Shown piece by piece: positions 7,965 to 15,434 of a DNA stretch of 17,090 bases. Position 1 is the stretch's first letter, and the number at the start of each line of letters is the position of its first letter. A program made the position numbers and the translations under genes. The notes under the pieces are model-generated. The model did no database searches and was not told where the DNA came from. It saw nothing but the letters and a program-made list of their open reading frames with translations. Source of the DNA: Flavobacterium psychrophilum (GTDB taxonomy: Bacteria > Bacteroidota > Bacteroidia > Flavobacteriales > Flavobacteriaceae); assembly GCA_945878515.1 (NCBI GenBank), contig CAMCTL010000063.1, forward strand, positions 1-17,090. The letters are read 5' to 3'.

Positions 7965-9145
7965 AACTTAATTTTTTTGCAAATTAAAACTATTTTATTG
8001 TCATTTTCATCAGTTGTGAAAAAACAATATTGATTTCCACCTTCTTTTATTTTCCATTTTTTTCTTATGCTTTCTACCGTTTCCGGAAAATTTCGGGTCG
8101 TGATATTGAATTTTTTGCCTTCAAGTAAGCTTTTCATTTCTTTTTTGTGATAATGAAAAGTTTTTTCGATTTCAAAAATCCTTCCTGGAAAGTTAATAAT
8201 TTCAGCATTGGTATATAAATGAGAATGTTTATGTAGTTTTTTGAGTTTATAAAATGTGCCAACTTCATCAAATCCGCCCGATTTCATAATGGCAGCATTG
8301 GGTTCATAAAGATATTTCTCTGGCAAACCATATTCAGAAACTTCGAGATTTTCATCCAAATTGAACTCAAAAGTATCCTGCGTATCGTTTAAAATGTTGG
8401 TGGTTTTTAGGATTGTTTTTCCAGTATGTTCTTTTTGTATTTCCCATAATAATTCTTTAACTTCATTTTCAACCGCTACAATATGTATCGATTTTACCTG
8501 TGTAAGTTCGGATAATCCAGCTGAAATATCCAGTAGCGGTGCTGTTTTTATTAGAATCTTATCGGAATATTTGAATAAAAAATTAAGATTTTCTGGAACA
8601 TTGGGTACGCAATCTTTTAGCATAAAAACTTTGCCTTTGGCATCATTTCTTCTGGAAGGATCGATATAAATCCAATCAAATTTAGAATTTAATTGAGACA
8701 AAATTGCTAAACTATCGCCCGCTTGACAACTTATGTTTTCCACATTTAGTTGCTCAAAATTATGTTTTACAATCTGCGAAAGTTCTGGGTTTATTTCACA
8801 ATGAATAACGTTTTTTATCTTTTTTGCAAAATAAAAATCATCTATTCCAAAACCACCTGTCAAATCGATTAGTCTTTCGCCAGAAACAATTTCCGATTTA
8901 TAAGAAGCCGTTTTTTCAGATGAGGTTTGTTCAATAGAAATTTTGCTGGGATAGATAATCTTTTGCGCAGCGAACCAATTTGGTAATTTGTCTCTCGATT
9001 TGGTTTTGCCTTCAATTTGATTCAAAATCGTCAGCCATTCTATTTCAGGAAAAGGATTTTTTTGCAATGCTAATTTTGAAATGTTTTTATCAACATTAGT
9101 ATTAATAAAGTCTTGAATTATTGGATTTAATAGTTTTAAGTTCAA
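7961..9145 (-). CDS. Class I SAM-dependent methyltransferase with THUMP-like domain
   Basis: A 394-residue Rossmann methyltransferase. SAM-binding motif I is LIDLTGGFGIDD (about 92-103), the acidic end of strand 2 is CEINP (116-120), and the catalytic-region motif is IDPSRR (161-166), a variant of the DPP/NPP motif seen in this family. The C-terminal part (about 320-394, PGRIFEIEKTFHYHKKE and NITTRNFP) fits the THUMP-like domain, so an RNA substrate is plausible. The start is TTG at 9145: the upstream frame is closed by a stop and the first in-frame ATG is about codon 175, inside the catalytic core. The TTG lies 2 bp after the stop of the permease gene, so initiation probably depends on coupling. 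The exact target is unknown. Confidence 0.88.
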   Translation of the reverse strand: MNLKLLNPIIQDFINTNVDKNISKLALQKNPFPEIEWLTILNQIEGKTKSRDKLPNWFAAQKIIYPSKISIEQTSSEKTASYKSEIVSGERLIDLTGGFGIDDFYFAKKIKNVIHCEINPELSQIVKHNFEQLNVENISCQAGDSLAILSQLNSKFDWIYIDPSRRNDAKGKVFMLKDCVPNVPENLNFLFKYSDKILIKTAPLLDISAGLSELTQVKSIHIVAVENEVKELLWEIQKEHTGKTILKTTNILNDTQDTFEFNLDENLEVSEYGLPEKYLYEPNAAIMKSGGFDEVGTFYKLKKLHKHSHLYTNAEIINFPGRIFEIEKTFHYHKKEMKSLLEGKKFNITTRNFPETVESIRKKWKIKEGGNQYCFFTTDENDNKIVLICKKIKL

Positions 9146-9147
9146 AG

Positions 9148-10239
9148 TTAAATGTCTTTAGTAATCAGCTGAATAACCTTGTTTTCTGGAAAAAATTCTT
9201 TCCCAATTACTTTCAAAATGGTGTATAACGGAACGGCGATGATCATTCCTAAAATACCAGATAAAAATCCAGCAATGAGGATAACTAGGAAAATTTCTAG
9301 CGGATGCGAACTAACACTTTTAGAAAAAATTATAGGTGTCGATACATTGTTATCTATAACTTGAACAATCCAAAAACCTATCATAACATAGATGGTTGTT
9401 GGCAATATTTCGGTTTGAAAATCGGATCCTAAATTGCTCAACATTGTTAAAACTGCGGCTAAAACCGAGGCAATCAATGGTCCAATATAAGGAATAATAT
9501 TCAGAACGGCGCAGAGGAAAGCGATGATTAGAAGGTTTGGAATACCAAAAATAGAAAGTACAATTGTGTATAAAATAAAAACGATCGATAACTGTAATAA
9601 CAAACCAATAAAATATCGAGAAAGCAAATGATTTATTTTGTGTACAGAGTTGATAACTTGCTCCTCTTGGGCATCTGGAATCATCGTTTTTGCACCACTA
9701 ATAAAAAGCAGTTGGTCTTTAAGAAAGAAAAAAGTGATGAATAATACAGAGGCTAATCCCATTCCAAAACTGCCAATTGTTCCTAAAAGGCTATTTAAAA
9801 ATGTTGGAATAAAATTAAAATTCAGTTTCGAAGATATATTGGCTTCTTTAAGCATTTGTTTCGAATCAATATTGTGATTTTCTAAAAAAACTATGACTTG
9901 ATTAATTAATTGAGTAATTTTAGTCTCAATTTCGGAAGTATTTAACAAAGATAGATTTTCTCCTTGCGAAGAAATCAAAGGAATAAATAAGAGGACAAAA
10001 CCAGCAATTATTAAGATAAAAATAGCTAATGTTGCAATTGTGGCCAGAATATGTTTAAATTTTAGCCTTCTTTTGAGGAATTCAAGAATTGGATTTCCTA
10101 TTAAAGTTAGAATTAAGGCGACTACAAGATAGATTAAAACGGATTGAATCAAATATAAAAAATATACTGCTACGACGGCTAAAACTGTGAAGACCAATGC
10201 TCTTAAAATGCCATTGGCAATAATTTTTGATGTAATCAT
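9148..10239 (-). CDS. AI-2E family transporter (TqsA/PerM-like permease)
   Basis: A 363-residue integral inner-membrane protein of the AI-2E/PerM family. There are paired hydrophobic segments at the N-terminus (about 10-45 and 62-88) and a less hydrophobic central region of about 95-150 (SQGENLSLL to FIPTFLNSLL). The conserved C-terminal half includes FGIPNLLIIAFLCAVLNIIPYIGP and a VSSHPLEIFLVILIAGFLSGILGMIIAVP stretch typical of the family (described by its ends, about 308-336). Members export autoinducer-2 or other small solutes or act as ion antiporters, and the substrate here is unknown. It is the first gene of the minus-strand operon; its stop is 2 bp before the methyltransferase start. 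Confidence 0.92.
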   Translation of the reverse strand: MITSKIIANGILRALVFTVLAVVAVYFLYLIQSVLIYLVVALILTLIGNPILEFLKRRLKFKHILATIATLAIFILIIAGFVLLFIPLISSQGENLSLLNTSEIETKITQLINQVIVFLENHNIDSKQMLKEANISSKLNFNFIPTFLNSLLGTIGSFGMGLASVLFITFFFLKDQLLFISGAKTMIPDAQEEQVINSVHKINHLLSRYFIGLLLQLSIVFILYTIVLSIFGIPNLLIIAFLCAVLNIIPYIGPLIASVLAAVLTMLSNLGSDFQTEILPTTIYVMIGFWIVQVIDNNVSTPIIFSKSVSSHPLEIFLVILIAGFLSGILGMIIAVPLYTILKVIGKEFFPENKVIQLITKDI

Positions 10240-10408
10240 GATCTCTTTGTTTTGACGCTAAAGATAAAGAAATCTAACGATTGTCAACTATAGATTAAAA
10301 AAGTTGTATAAAAATATTGTAAAGGTATATTTTAAGTCTAATTTTAGATCCTGCGATTTGCAAGTATGTAAGAATAACTGCAATATAATAGTCAGACTTT
10401 GTAATTGC

Positions 10409-10437
10409 CAATAAATGTATAGCTAACGGTCGGGTTT
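10409..10437 (+). repeat. Cassette-like leader repeat upstream of the CotH gene
   Basis: Two elements here recur elsewhere. CAATAAATGTATAGCTAA (10409-10426) matches CAATAAATGCATAGCTTA at 13813-13830 at 16 of 18 positions. GCTAACGGTCGGGTTT (10422-10437) matches GCTGATAGGTCGGGTTT (12666-12682) upstream of the ankyrin gene, apart from a short divergent or inserted stretch. The rest of 10240-10492 shows no clear promoter to me. Confidence 0.6.
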
Positions 10438-10492
10438 TTATATTTAATTTAATTGGATACTCGCAATTTTTAAAACGTCAAAAAAATAGAAT

Positions 10493-12547
10493 ATGAATAA
10501 TTCTTTACCAAAAAAAACTACAACAAGTCTTATTGCCTTATTAATATTTGTTCTTTTTTATCAAAATTTTTTACACGCGCAGGTTTTTACGAATAGCAAT
10601 TTGCCTATTGTCATTATAAACACCGATAATGCGCAAGAAATTCCCGATGACCCTAGAATTTTTGGTAGAATGAAAATAATCTATAAAGGTGAAGGTGTAA
10701 GGAATTATCTTTCTGACCAGACTAATCCCGTATTCTTGAATTATGATGGCAGAATCGACATCGAAATTCGCGGTTCTAGTTCGCAAGCACTCGACAAAAA
10801 GCAATATGGTTTTTCAACAAAATTGGCAGATAACATCACCAATAATAATGTGAGCCTCTTAGGAATGACACAAGAAAATGATTGGATTTTAAATAGTCTT
10901 GCTTTTGATCCTTCGTTAATCCGCGATTACCTTTCTTATAATATTTCTCGCCGCATGGGCAATTATGCTTCGAGAACAGCTTATTGCGAAGTAGTTATAA
11001 ATGGTGTTTACAAAGGCTTATATGTCTTACAAGAAAAAGTGAAAGCTGATTCTGGAAGAGTAGATGTGACCAAAATTACAACATTACAAAATACGTTACC
11101 CAATTTATCAGGCGGTTATATCACTAAATCTGATAAAACCACAGGTGGCGATCCTGTAGCTTGGACCATGAGCAGTTATAACGGATCAATTACCGATTTT
11201 ATTCATGAATTGCCAAAACCAATAGAAGTAACAGCGCAACAAAACACCTATATTTTTAACCAATTTAATGCGTTAAAAACTACAGCCTTCAACAACAATA
11301 TTTCGTTTATAAATGGCTATCCATCTGTTATAGATGTGCCGAGTTTTGTTGATTTTATGTTGTCAAATGAATTGGCGAGTAATGCCGATGGCTACCAATT
11401 GAGTACCTATTTTCATAAAGACCGAAACGGCAAATTAAGGGCTGGACCGATATGGGATTTTAATCTTACTTACGGCAACGATTTGTTTTTATGGGGATTT
11501 GATAGAAGCCATACCGATGTTTGGCAGTTTGCAGACGGCGGTAATGAAGGTGCAAAATTCTGGACAGATTTATTTAATAATCCACAATTTAAATGTTATT
11601 TGTCAAAACGTTTTAACGAAGTGACGATGCCTGGAAATCCAATGAATTTAACGGATTTGTATACTTTTATAGACAATACGATAACTTATATTAAAGAAGC
11701 TAGTATTCGAGAACATGCACTTTGGGGAACCGTTCCAAATCAAACTGCACAGATCGATGCGCTTAAAAAATTTTTAAAGGACAGAATTATTTGGATGACC
11801 ACTAATCTAGGTGGATTTTCTAATTGTAATGCGGTCATAACGCCACCATTAGTAATTACAAAAATAGATTATAATCCCAATACCAACATGACTTTTACCA
11901 ATAGTAATGATCAAGAATTCATCGAAATTAAGAATATTGGTTCTCAAACCGTTAATTTGACTGGAATCTATTTTAGAGGAACAGGTTTTGTATATCAATT
12001 TCCTGCAAATCAAACTTTGGCGAGCAATACAAGTGTTTTTTTAGCGAGTAAATCAACCACCTTCACGAATAAATATGGTTTTGCTCCTTTTGGTGAATTC
12101 ACTCGAAATTTATCCAATAGCAACCAAGATTTGGTTTTAGCAGATGGTTTTGGAAACATCATTGACAAAGTGCATTACTATGATGTTGCACCTTGGCCAA
12201 ATGCCGATGGAAATGGAAACTATCTTCAATTACTTGACGTTAATTCAGATAATAATTTGGCTTCTAATTGGGTAGCTACTAATTCAAATTTACTATCGAA
12301 TCCGGATTTTGAAACCAATAATAGCATTCAAATCTATCAAAACCCGACAAACAATGGGTTGTCTATTAAAACCACCAAACCATTTTCCCAAATTCAGCTT
12401 ATCGATGTCCAAGGACGCATCATTACATCTGTTTCTAAAAATTCAAGTGAAATAGAAATTGATATGAATAATATTTCTAACGGTATTTATGTAGTAAAAA
12501 TAATTTCGAAAAATAAAGTTGAAACCCGAAAAATCATAAAACTATAA
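10493..12547 (+). CDS. CotH-kinase family protein with lamin-tail domain and T9SS sorting domain
   Basis: A 684-residue exported multidomain protein. Residues 1-30 are a signal peptide ending in HAQ. The CotH protein-kinase-like domain spans about 35-440, with RIDIEIRGSSSQ and KKQYGF (about 87-107), the nucleotide-site block YVLQEKVKADSGRVD (177-191), GGYITKSDK (207-215) and the metal-binding WDFN (321-324). A lamin-tail domain follows at about 453-595 (VITKIDYNPN, QEFIEIKNIG, FYLA/FLASK-type strands, DKVHYYDVAPWP). The C-terminal 75 residues (IYQNPTNNGLSI through NGIYVVKIISKNKVETRKIIKL, about 614-684) are a type A T9SS sorting domain, predicting export through the Por system and surface attachment or release. 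CotH kinases phosphorylate secreted proteins in spore formers; the substrate in Bacteroidota is unknown. The gene is bracketed by repeats shared with the next gene. Confidence 0.9.
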   Translation: MNNSLPKKTTTSLIALLIFVLFYQNFLHAQVFTNSNLPIVIINTDNAQEIPDDPRIFGRMKIIYKGEGVRNYLSDQTNPVFLNYDGRIDIEIRGSSSQALDKKQYGFSTKLADNITNNNVSLLGMTQENDWILNSLAFDPSLIRDYLSYNISRRMGNYASRTAYCEVVINGVYKGLYVLQEKVKADSGRVDVTKITTLQNTLPNLSGGYITKSDKTTGGDPVAWTMSSYNGSITDFIHELPKPIEVTAQQNTYIFNQFNALKTTAFNNNISFINGYPSVIDVPSFVDFMLSNELASNADGYQLSTYFHKDRNGKLRAGPIWDFNLTYGNDLFLWGFDRSHTDVWQFADGGNEGAKFWTDLFNNPQFKCYLSKRFNEVTMPGNPMNLTDLYTFIDNTITYIKEASIREHALWGTVPNQTAQIDALKKFLKDRIIWMTTNLGGFSNCNAVITPPLVITKIDYNPNTNMTFTNSNDQEFIEIKNIGSQTVNLTGIYFRGTGFVYQFPANQTLASNTSVFLASKSTTFTNKYGFAPFGEFTRNLSNSNQDLVLADGFGNIIDKVHYYDVAPWPNADGNGNYLQLLDVNSDNNLASNWVATNSNLLSNPDFETNNSIQIYQNPTNNGLSIKTTKPFSQIQLIDVQGRIITSVSKNSSEIEIDMNNISNGIYVVKIISKNKVETRKIIKL

Positions 12548-12549
12548 AT

Positions 12550-12632
12550 AACCCGATGGTTAGTATATGCAGTAAATATTTTGCGCTATCCTCTTGCGAT
12601 AAAATTTATTTTATATCCAAGCCATCGGGGTT
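12550..12632 (+). repeat. Long imperfect hairpin downstream of the CotH gene; first copy of the 34-bp repeat
   Basis: AACCCGATGG (12550-12559) pairs with CCATCGGGGTT (12622-12632), leaving one extra G, and the stem continues with bulges toward TTAGTATAT and ATATCCAAG. The single-sided bulges and a GTTAGGC (12638-12644) just after the stem recall integron attC sites, but the matching R'' box (RYYYAAC) before the stem is absent. Positions 12550-12583 form a direct repeat with 13710-13743. It could also serve as a weak terminator (TTT after the stem). Confidence 0.55.
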
Positions 12633-12665
12633 TCTGCGTTAGGCGTTTATTTACATTTAATGCTG

Positions 12666-12682
12666 GCTGATAGGTCGGGTTT
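12666..12682 (+). repeat. Leader repeat upstream of the ankyrin gene
   Basis: GCTGATAGGTCGGGTTT, the counterpart of GCTAACGGTCGGGTTT at 10422-10437. It ends 24 bp before the ankyrin gene start at 12707. Its TCGGGTT is the reverse complement of the AACCCGA that follows each gene (12550-12556, 13710-13716). Confidence 0.55.
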
Positions 12683-12706
12683 AGATTGCGATTAAAACAT
12701 ATTAAA

Positions 12707-13675
12707 ATGAAAAACAAGTATTTTTTTTTATTGTTGATGTTAGTCCCTGTAATACTTTATTTCGGGTATTCCTATTGGTCTAAAGCACAAAAAGACAAAT
12801 GGTTTCAAGAAGCGCCTGCTCTAAGGTATTCTGATGAAAGAGAAAATGAAGTTTGGGGCGGAAACCTAAGGGGTGATGATCCCAGTTTGTTTTACGGAAC
12901 TCCGTTGTATGATCTAGCTGATGCCATGTCTGGATTTTTGTTTTTTAAGAATCAATATAAAATAGAGAGGCTTATACGTGAGTTACCAGCAGAATACGTT
13001 AACTATCAAGAAGAAAAATATGGAATGACAATTGGGCATTTTGCTTTAAATGCAAGAAATCTAAAAGCTATTCGGCTACTATTAGATAAAGGTCTAAATC
13101 CAAACCTAGAGAATAAAAGGGGAGTTGCAATTATTGCCGAAATTACTTCAACTCTTGACTTACCTTCTGTTGATACGGTGAAAACCCTGCAATACATGAT
13201 AAAAAAAAATATTGATTTTAATAGAAATTCCAAGCAATCCTATACTTATGCTTTGGTTGAAGCTGCACGTTATAATTTAGAGCATGTAAAAGTACTGGTA
13301 AAAGCCGGAGCAAACGCTCATTTTTTAAAAAATGCATATTCAGATAATCGTGGCTATAGCGATTATTTTTCACCGCTTATTTCTGCATTAATGTTCAAGC
13401 AAATTGATATCGTAAATTATTTAATTTTTGAACAAAAAGTAGATTTTAGAAAATTAAAAAATCCACATTGGTCTAAATTTTACCCGGGGGAGTATCGAAT
13501 ATTACATGACTTACGAGACATGCCTTTTGAGCTTAATACTAAAATGTATCAAGAAAAAATGAAACATGTAGCCTATTTAAATACCCAAGGTTTAGATTAT
13601 TGGAAAACATCTATACCAGATTACATTAGAACTAATCCTCATTATGGTAATAAAGAATATTTAAGTAAATATTAA
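12707..13675 (+). CDS. Membrane-anchored ankyrin-repeat protein
   Basis: A 322-residue protein. The ATG at 12707 is chosen over an in-frame TTG at 12686, because it starts directly at a typical n-region plus hydrophobic helix (MKNKYFFLLLMLVPVILYFG) that is either an N-terminal anchor or an uncleaved signal. The bulk is helical ankyrin repeats: GMTIGHFALNARNLKAIRLL followed by LDKGLNPN, YALVEAARYNLEHVKVLVKAGANA, and FSPLISALMFKQIDIVNYLI. These are protein-binding modules without enzymatic motifs. Similar proteins occur as accessory genes and sometimes as partners of secreted effectors, but nothing here proves that. The gene sits between two copies of a direct repeat (12550-12583 and 13710-13743). 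Binding partner and side of the membrane are unknown; periplasmic exposure is the simplest topology. Confidence 0.82.
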   Translation: MKNKYFFLLLMLVPVILYFGYSYWSKAQKDKWFQEAPALRYSDERENEVWGGNLRGDDPSLFYGTPLYDLADAMSGFLFFKNQYKIERLIRELPAEYVNYQEEKYGMTIGHFALNARNLKAIRLLLDKGLNPNLENKRGVAIIAEITSTLDLPSVDTVKTLQYMIKKNIDFNRNSKQSYTYALVEAARYNLEHVKVLVKAGANAHFLKNAYSDNRGYSDYFSPLISALMFKQIDIVNYLIFEQKVDFRKLKNPHWSKFYPGEYRILHDLRDMPFELNTKMYQEKMKHVAYLNTQGLDYWKTSIPDYIRTNPHYGNKEYLSKY

Positions 13676-13709
13676 TCAAACCAACAATGGAAGTTAAGGT
13701 GTTTATGGC

Positions 13710-13743
13710 AACCCGATTGTTCAAAAATGCAGTAAATATCTTG
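13710..13743 (+). repeat. Second copy of the 34-bp direct repeat, downstream of the ankyrin gene
   Basis: Begins AACCCGATTGTT and contains ATGCAGTAAATAT, aligning without gaps to 12550-12583 with 28 of 34 identical bases. GGATAGCGCA at 13749-13758 is the reverse complement of TGCGCTATCC at 12582-12591 next to the first copy. Just upstream, GTTAAGGTGTTTAT (13693-13706) resembles GTTAGGCGTTTAT (12638-12650). Confidence 0.65.
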
Positions 13744-13812
13744 TGAACGGATAGCGCATTGCATTCTGTGCTTAAAAAGTTGAGCAAATAAAACAATTTA
13801 ATAAAGCTGTAT

Positions 13813-13830
13813 CAATAAATGCATAGCTTA
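13813..13830 (+). repeat. Repeat matching the leader upstream of the CotH gene
   Basis: CAATAAATGCATAGCTTA matches 10409-10426 at 16 of 18 positions. It lies after the ankyrin unit and just before the open fragment at 13836, where a third unit of the same layout would begin. Confidence 0.5.
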
Positions 13831-13835
13831 TTTTA

Positions 13836-14054
13836 TTGACCAAAAACGAACTAGGCAACCTGCAAACAAAAGTTATTTTTCAGGGCAAAACCTTTGAGGA
13901 TTTAGTACAGTTTGACAGCAACAACCTCTTCTTACAAGGTATCAAATTCAATCTTGAGCAGTTGTACAACTACAGCTTTCAAGTTAGTTATACTACCTAT
14001 TTAATGTTGTTTAAAAAAAACACTCTAAATTGCATTTTTCAAATCAATTATTGA
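13836..14054 (+). pseudogene. Short open fragment, probably a gene remnant
   Basis: A 72-codon open frame opening at TTG 13836, with no ATG in its first 55 codons. Its first part (TKNELGNLQTKVIFQGKTFE and EDLVQFDSNNLFLQGIKFNL) reads like coding sequence with a higher GC content than its surroundings. The last 20 codons (VSYTTYLMLFKKNTLN) are low complexity and overlap the stop of the converging DUF4159 gene by 11 bp. I do not recognise a family. It may be a decayed cassette gene or a fragment left by rearrangement; a real small protein is possible but less likely. Confidence 0.35.
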
Positions 14055-14682
14055 AAATGTAACTGATTATATTAGCTCCCATTTTTAAGGCTTTTTCGCG
14101 AACTTCTAAAGGATCATTGTTTACTTCGGGATCTTCCCAACCATCGCCTAAATCACATTCGTAGGTATAAAGTAATACCAATCTATTTTCGACAAAAACG
14201 CCAAAAGCCTGTGGGCGTTTGCCATCGTGTTCGTGAATTTTTGGCAAACCGCTGGCAAATAAATAGGGTTTTTGAAAAATGGGATGGTTGGCAGGAATTT
14301 CTACTAAATCATTATTCGGAAAAATTTTCTTGATTTCTTTTCGGATGTATTCGTTCAATCCGTAATTATCATCAATATGAAGAAAACCACCCGAAGTCAA
14401 ATAATTCCTTAGATTACTGACATCGGCATCACTAAAAACCACATTGCCGTGACCAGTTAAATGTACAAACGGATAGGAAAACAAATCAGGGTTACTTGGT
14501 TCTACCGTTGCAGGTTTTGATTTTATTCTAGTTTTAATATTGGCATTGCAGTATTTTATCAAATTAGGCAAAGAAGTAGGATTGGCATACCAATCGCCGC
14601 CTCCACTGTATTTTACCAGAGCAATTTCTTGGGAAAAAGAAGCGAATGAAATTAGCGATAATAAATATAGAATTTTTTTCAT
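14044..14682 (-). CDS. Secreted DUF4159 domain protein
   Basis: A 212-residue protein with a Sec signal peptide (MKKILYLLSLISFASFSQ). The rest is one DUF4159 domain: HLTGHGNVVFSDADVSNLR (74-92), YLTSGGFLHIDDNYG (94-108), the HPIF block (133-136), GLPKIHEHDG (145-154), ECDLGDGWEDPEV (175-187) and MGANII (201-206) match the family pattern closely. The fold resembles a GATase1/flavodoxin-like alpha-beta domain; its biochemical role is unknown. In this order (tsaD, rsmE, DUF4159) it is the third gene of the minus-strand operon, starting 11 bp after the rsmE stop. The conserved charged residues suggest a binding site, but catalysis is unproven. Confidence 0.9.
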   Translation of the reverse strand: MKKILYLLSLISFASFSQEIALVKYSGGGDWYANPTSLPNLIKYCNANIKTRIKSKPATVEPSNPDLFSYPFVHLTGHGNVVFSDADVSNLRNYLTSGGFLHIDDNYGLNEYIRKEIKKIFPNNDLVEIPANHPIFQKPYLFASGLPKIHEHDGKRPQAFGVFVENRLVLLYTYECDLGDGWEDPEVNNDPLEVREKALKMGANIISYIFNN

Positions 14683-14693
14683 GCAATTGTAAA

Positions 14694-15431
14694 TTATTCG
14701 GTAATTCCTCCTTTGGGGGTTAAGAGGCTTTCATTAAAAAAAACAACACTATGGCAAGCCACAATTGCTGCAGTTTCAGTTCTTAATCTTGTGTTTCCCA
14801 AAGATATGGGAATGAAATTGTTTTCGACTGCTAATGCTATTTCTTTTTCTGAGAAATCGCCTTCAGGACCAATGAGCAAGGTAACATTTTCGTTTGTTTT
14901 CAAAACTGATTTAAATTTTTTTTTGTCGGTTTCTTCGCAATGTGCAATGAGTTGCAAACCTTCGTTTTTGCACCTAATAAATTCTTTGAAAGTAACTGCT
15001 TCATTCAGGTTTGGAAGAAATAAAACATTCGATTGTTTCATCGCTGTCAATATTATTTTTTCGAAACGTTCTTTATTTACAACCTTTCGTTCCGAGCGAT
15101 CACAGATGATTGGTGTAATTTCGTGAATACCAATTTCGGTAGCTTTTTCTAAAAACCATTCGTAACGGTCATTCATTTTAGTTGGCGCAACAGCTAAATG
15201 CAAATGAAATTTTGAAGGTTCTGCCTTTTCTATAGCAAGAATTTTTACCGTGCATTTGTTATCCGAAGCCAAAGTAATTTCGGTTTCAAATAATAAACCT
15301 AAGCCATTGGTAACAAATAAAATATCAGTGTCTTTTTTGCGAAGTACCTTGATGATATGTTTGCTTTCTTCTTTGTCAAAAGAAAAATTTTCGGTGTTTT
15401 CGTCAATCGTTGGATTATAAAATAATTGCAT
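14694..15431 (-). CDS. rsmE: 16S rRNA (uracil(1498)-N(3))-methyltransferase RsmE
   Basis: Methylates N3 of U1498 in helix 44 of 16S rRNA, using SAM, on the assembled 30S subunit in the cytoplasm. The 245-residue protein has the N-terminal PUA-like domain (MQLFYNP, EESKHIIKVLRKK at 21-33) and a C-terminal SPOUT (alpha/beta-knot) domain. The key motifs are ATEIGIHEITPIICDRSE (97-114), AMKQS (130-134), LLIGPEGDFSEKE (185-197) and the knot signature LGNTRLRTETA (211-221). Length and motif order are normal. It follows tsaD by 3 bp and precedes the DUF4159 gene by 11 bp, so all three are likely one transcript. Confidence 0.97.
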   Translation of the reverse strand: MQLFYNPTIDENTENFSFDKEESKHIIKVLRKKDTDILFVTNGLGLLFETEITLASDNKCTVKILAIEKAEPSKFHLHLAVAPTKMNDRYEWFLEKATEIGIHEITPIICDRSERKVVNKERFEKIILTAMKQSNVLFLPNLNEAVTFKEFIRCKNEGLQLIAHCEETDKKKFKSVLKTNENVTLLIGPEGDFSEKEIALAVENNFIPISLGNTRLRTETAAIVACHSVVFFNESLLTPKGGITE

Positions 15432-15434
15432 AGT

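Noticed and set aside
8361..8669. Plus-strand frame opposite the methyltransferase gene
   Set aside because: It is the antisense shadow of a well-supported coding region and shows no family features.
12550..12632. Simple rho-independent terminator for the CotH gene
   Set aside because: The arms are separated by about 60 bp and only three T residues follow; the 34-bp repeat shared with 13710-13743 is the better description, although a terminator role is not excluded.
13836..14054. Treating the open frame as an intact small gene
   Set aside because: TTG-only start, low-complexity tail and overlap with the converging DUF4159 gene favour a remnant.
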